DNA of 64,000 bases, taken from CAIXLI01 sp964587125. GTDB lineage: Bacteria; Pseudomonadota; Alphaproteobacteria; UBA9219. Below the pieces are notes generated by a model, which worked only from the letters and a program-made list of their open reading frames with translations, was not told the DNA's origin and searched no databases. Numbering within the stretch: the stretch's first letter is position 1; every line of letters begins with the position of its first letter. Positions 61,018 to 64,000 of the stretch are shown here, piece by piece. Made by a program: the position numbers and the translations under genes. The stretch is from contig CAZPKC010000010.1 of the NCBI GenBank assembly GCA_964587125.1, forward strand, positions 24,712 through 88,711. Direction: 5' to 3'.

Positions 61018-62118
61018 CTAATCGGTTTCCTTCTTTTTCTCAAGCTCCGAGACTCTTTCGGCTAACCCCTCGATTTTCTTAAAGAATCGCGTCAATCGTC
61101 CGAGATTGAACAGATTTTCCATGAACTTTTCGCGAGGAGCTGCGGGCGCGCCGCCGACAATCGCGCGGGGAGCCACGTTTCCGGCAATGCCGCTCATCGC
61201 CATCGCAATCGCATCGTCGCCAATCGTCACATGATCGGCAACGCCCACGGCTCCGCCCAAAACGACGCGATTTCCGATTTTTGCGCTGCCCGCGATGCCT
61301 GTGCGGCCGCAGATCATGCAATTCTCGCCCACTTGGACGTTATGCCCAATTTGAACCTGATTATCGATCTTGGTGCCGTTTCCAATGCGCGTCGAGGAGA
61401 TCGTGCCGCGGTCAATGCAGCTGTTTGCGCCCACTTCGACGTCGTTGCCCAAAACGACAGGAGCCAGAGACGCGATGCGGATCAACTCGGTGTTGGATGC
61501 CGTCACCGCGCCGCCCGCCTTGGCCGTTTCGACGCTTCCCGTCTGGGGCGTGACGAAGCTGAATCCGTCCGCGCCGATGCTCGCGTTGAAATGGATGACG
61601 GCGCGGTCGCCGATGCGCGTTCCCGCGCCGATTTTAGCGCCTGAATAGATCAACGCGTTGCGCCCGATGATGGCGTTCTCGCCGATATAAACGTGCGGAT
61701 GCAAAACGGCGTTGTCGCCGATGACGGCATTCGCGCCGATATAAACGAACGCGCCGATGGCGGCGTTTTTTCCGATCGTCGCGCGTTTTTCGATGACAGC
61801 GCTCTTGTGAATACCCGGCTTGACGAAAACGGGTTCTTCGAACAAAGCCGTCAGTTTCGCCATTGCGAGGCGAGGCCGCGCCACGACAATTCTCGCTTTC
61901 AGAAAAGCGCTGTCTTTTTCATCGCCCGAAACCACGGCGGCCACGGCTTTGGTGTTTTCCAGCAAGGGCAAAAGCTTGGCGTCCATCGCGACCGCCAGAT
62001 CGCCAGCGTCGATAACGTCGGCGGGATGCGCGAGCCGCGAAACGCGGATTTTGCCGTCGCCGATCAATCGGCCCTCGACGGCATCGGCAATAACTTGAAG
62101 GGAAAAGGTTTTGGACAT
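61018..62118 (-). CDS. lpxD: UDP-3-O-acylglucosamine N-acyltransferase LpxD
   Basis: 366 residues. Adds the N-linked acyl chain in lipid A synthesis, using an acyl-ACP. N-terminal uridine-binding domain, then a left-handed beta-helix of hexapeptide repeats (IGKNAAIGAFVYIGANAVIG, IGDNAVLHPHVYIGENAIIG), catalytic HFNASIGADGFSF, and a C-terminal helix. The ATG at 62118 is preferred; a GTG at 62127 is possible. lpxA, fabZ and bamA are not beside it; it is followed by the acyl carrier protein. Confidence 0.94.
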   Translation of the reverse strand: MSKTFSLQVIADAVEGRLIGDGKIRVSRLAHPADVIDAGDLAVAMDAKLLPLLENTKAVAAVVSGDEKDSAFLKARIVVARPRLAMAKLTALFEEPVFVKPGIHKSAVIEKRATIGKNAAIGAFVYIGANAVIGDNAVLHPHVYIGENAIIGRNALIYSGAKIGAGTRIGDRAVIHFNASIGADGFSFVTPQTGSVETAKAGGAVTASNTELIRIASLAPVVLGNDVEVGANSCIDRGTISSTRIGNGTKIDNQVQIGHNVQVGENCMICGRTGIAGSAKIGNRVVLGGAVGVADHVTIGDDAIAMAMSGIAGNVAPRAIVGGAPAAPREKFMENLFNLGRLTRFFKKIEGLAERVSELEKKKETD

Positions 62119-62234
62119 AAGGCTCACAAAGCAAAGAACAACGATAATGTCAACCCAAGCTAAAATAACTGGTGAAATCGCGAATAAATTCCTTTAAACC
62201 GCACGAAACGCCCAATTCCCCAAAAGAAAATCCC

Positions 62235-63101
62235 ATGCGTATAGCCTGTGTCCTATTGCTTCTTCCTTTTATGTTTTTCGCCAATCCTTTTGCGGCGCAG
62301 GCCGAGGATGCTTCTTTGCCCGCAGCCGATGACGACGGGCCAGAGCACGGCAAGGTGAACACGCCCGATCCGGGCCCTGTCGATCCGGGGCATTACGAAA
62401 TCGAAGCCTCTTATTCCGGCGCGTTAGCCAAACATACATGGAACGATCAGAGCAATCTCATCGGCCACGGAGCGGAGCAAACAAATCAAGCAGGGCTCTT
62501 ACTTACGGCGGGCGCGGTCGAAAATCTGGATTTCAGCATTTTCGACAGTTACCGGTGGCTCAAGGATAAAGAAGACGCACCGGATTCCGAAACCGGCAAT
62601 CAGCTCGGCAACGTGACGGTCAACGGACGATACCGGTTCATCGAAAATAAAGACCTCAACTTGGAAGCCGCCTACATCGGCGGATTTACAGCACCCGCGG
62701 GCAGCCAGTCCGACGAAAAAGACGTTTCGACCAACCAAAGCTTCTGGAGCTTCGATCAAACCCTCGTTGCGGCAAAAGATTGGGGACAATGGACGGGCAA
62801 TGTCGATGCGGGGTATGCGCTGCCTTTCGGCAATCACCTCGGAACGGCGCGCGGAACCGCAAACGCCGACATCGCGGGAGGCTATCAAATACTGGCATGG
62901 CTCCAGCCGGAGGTCGAAATAAATTACATCCGGAATTTCCTCTCGGTCGGCGGCGATCAGGAAGTTCTGGCCGTGACGATGGGGCTTGTCATGCCGATCG
63001 ACGAACGCCTGCGCATCGACACGGGGCTCCAACAAGGCGTCTGGGGAACGAACGCCGACCGCGCTACAACGTTCTCCATCGCATTTAAAACGGCGTTTTA
63101 A
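62235..63101 (+). CDS. Outer membrane beta-barrel 'transporter' family protein
   Basis: 288 residues. Signal peptide (MRIACVLLLLPFMFFANPFA, then AQAED), an acidic linker with PDPGPVDPGHYEIEASYSG, then alternating barrel strands (GRYRFIENKDLNLEAAYIGG; DVSTNQSFWSFDQTLVAA; GGYQILAWLQPEVEINYIRN) and a terminal Phe. It fits the MetA-pathway/phenol-degradation 'transporter' group. Cargo unknown. Confidence 0.7.
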   Translation: MRIACVLLLLPFMFFANPFAAQAEDASLPAADDDGPEHGKVNTPDPGPVDPGHYEIEASYSGALAKHTWNDQSNLIGHGAEQTNQAGLLLTAGAVENLDFSIFDSYRWLKDKEDAPDSETGNQLGNVTVNGRYRFIENKDLNLEAAYIGGFTAPAGSQSDEKDVSTNQSFWSFDQTLVAAKDWGQWTGNVDAGYALPFGNHLGTARGTANADIAGGYQILAWLQPEVEINYIRNFLSVGGDQEVLAVTMGLVMPIDERLRIDTGLQQGVWGTNADRATTFSIAFKTAF

Positions 63102-63949
63102 ATACGGTTAGTCCCAAACCGATAGTCGGCCACCGTCTCTTCAAGTTTTCCCACGGCGGATCTTGAAGGCTCCAGCGTTTTGGCCAAAGCGATTTCATCT
63201 TTAAGAACGACATCCAAACAGAAACCGGATTTGAAGTAGTTTAACCGTTTTGCTTTGTCTATCTTATCGAACTCTTCGAGAATAAAATTTTTGGCGATAG
63301 CGACCCCGCCAATTTCGAACGTGTCCCAGTTATTTCTGTTAATGCCCGGAAGGGGAATGACGTTTGTCACTGTGGCGATTTTGCGGGGCGAAAGGTTCTT
63401 GGCTTCTTCCGCGCGCATTGTCATTAGCGCTCGTGTCAACGGCAACAGGCCTATCAAATTAACGCTTTTTGCTTTTTTGTAGACATCAAGCTCCGCAATA
63501 TTATGAAAATGATCGCCCGTATTTTTTGAGGCATTCTCGACTGTAAAAAATTTCTTCGCCTCTTCCCCTGAAATGCCGCGCGTTTTCGTTAAATAGTTCT
63601 TCAAATAACGGGCCATATAATCGCCCTCCGTTTCCCCGTCGCCGGGAAACGGAAGTTCGTTCTTTTTTAATAAAGGCGAGAAGTATTGCATGTAAATTTT
63701 TGTGACAAGAAGGTTGTTAACAACCTCGCCGCCGCAAAGCATAAAATGGCTGATCTGGCCGCTCTCGAAAAAGCCGATCGCTTCGTTAAGCGCAAACAAA
63801 CTGGTAATTCCTGCGCCCAAAACGATACCGACATCCGCGCAAACGTCCTGAGGAAATTCGGGGAACATAAGTTCCGTAAGCGCCCCTATGTTTTGAGAGT
63901 TGTTGCTTCCTTCGAATTCAATGCCGCCGATCGAAATGCTCATGACCAT
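63098..63949 (-). CDS. YdcF-like (DUF218) protein
   Basis: 283 residues. A Rossmann-like DUF218 fold is suggested by ADVGIVLGAGITSLFALNEA, GQISHFMLCGGEVV and the phosphate-type loop VENASKNTGDHFHNI. Such proteins bind nucleotides or cofactors; YdcF of E. coli binds SAM. No membrane anchor. Start 63949 or 63943; neither has a clear ribosome binding site. The remaining 51 bases of the window hold no visible feature. Confidence 0.7.
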   Translation of the reverse strand: MVMSISIGGIEFEGSNNSQNIGALTELMFPEFPQDVCADVGIVLGAGITSLFALNEAIGFFESGQISHFMLCGGEVVNNLLVTKIYMQYFSPLLKKNELPFPGDGETEGDYMARYLKNYLTKTRGISGEEAKKFFTVENASKNTGDHFHNIAELDVYKKAKSVNLIGLLPLTRALMTMRAEEAKNLSPRKIATVTNVIPLPGINRNNWDTFEIGGVAIAKNFILEEFDKIDKAKRLNYFKSGFCLDVVLKDEIALAKTLEPSRSAVGKLEETVADYRFGTNRI

Positions 63950-64000
63950 AGTCTAGCCGCGAACGTGGCTAGCTCCTGTTAAGTTATTGATAGAATGGCT

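Noticed and set aside
1..64000. tRNA, rRNA, tmRNA, riboswitch or complete insertion sequence
   Set aside because: I looked in the intergenic regions and saw no cloverleaf, conserved riboswitch core or transposase gene; a covariance-model scan would be decisive.

Overview
This 64 kb window is chromosomal DNA from an alphaproteobacterium. The evidence is a DUF1153/SciP cell-cycle protein, a DnaA-like HdaA regulator, the YqgE-DsbD pair, a DUF3576 lipoprotein, DUF1284 and DUF4389 proteins, an RNase J, an alphaproteobacterial-type porin and a groESL operon with an alphaproteobacterial sigma-32 promoter. Lipid A, LPS-export and heptose genes (lpxD, lptD, gmhB) show a Gram-negative envelope. The genus cannot be fixed from the sequence. 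I found no rRNA, tRNA, CRISPR array, prophage or complete insertion sequence.

Layout. 1-9.4 kb: DUF711 protein (5' truncated), divergent polysaccharide deacetylase, rppH, acpS, mutS coupled to a second deacetylase, sciP. 9.5-14.8 kb: RNase J, a peroxiredoxin divergent from oxyR, a methyltransferase, yqgE. 14.8-25.4 kb: dsbD, pilin-like protein, rsmA, aroK, then a tightly overlapping run (48-aa membrane peptide, secreted helical protein, xerD, nadD, rsfS, rlmH), ihfB, a methyltransferase and a bile-acid-symporter-family carrier. 25.5-30.7 kb: an accessory stretch holding two related HTH regulators and two unknown proteins around rpsA, which separates cmk from rpsA. 30.7-39.9 kb: cmk, glmM, GT-C membrane glycosyltransferase, recX, engB, HpnL-like membrane protein, porin, DUF3576 lipoprotein. 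40-43.4 kb: two response regulators (one behind a 13-base G/C homopolymer) and groESL. 43.5-46.5 kb: accessory locus with two paralogous tandem-repeat proteins. 46.5-50.5 kb: lysE-family exporter, folP-folK-hdaA and a PerM-type permease. 50.5-52 kb: two hypothetical genes. 52-64 kb: DEAD-box helicase, lptD, gmhB, cyclophilin, DUF1284, birA, metG, small genes, an acyl carrier protein, lpxD, a beta-barrel protein and a YdcF-like protein.

The most interesting signals are in the accessory parts. (1) Two adjacent genes encode five and three copies of a ~90-residue repeat with an XRE-like helix-turn-helix core; both have the same 40-bp upstream element (37/40 identical). (2) The 11-mer CTGAAAGTATT lies upstream, in the same orientation, of four hypothetical genes, and the shorter TGAAAGTA upstream of two more: a candidate shared operator. 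(3) A ~60-bp palindromic element is inserted in frame in a deacetylase gene and recurs in the rpsA leader with covarying stem bases, behaving like the Rickettsia palindromic elements. (4) Two MITE-like elements share terminal inverted repeats whose ends appear to supply the ribosome binding sites of rppH and of the HpnL-like gene.
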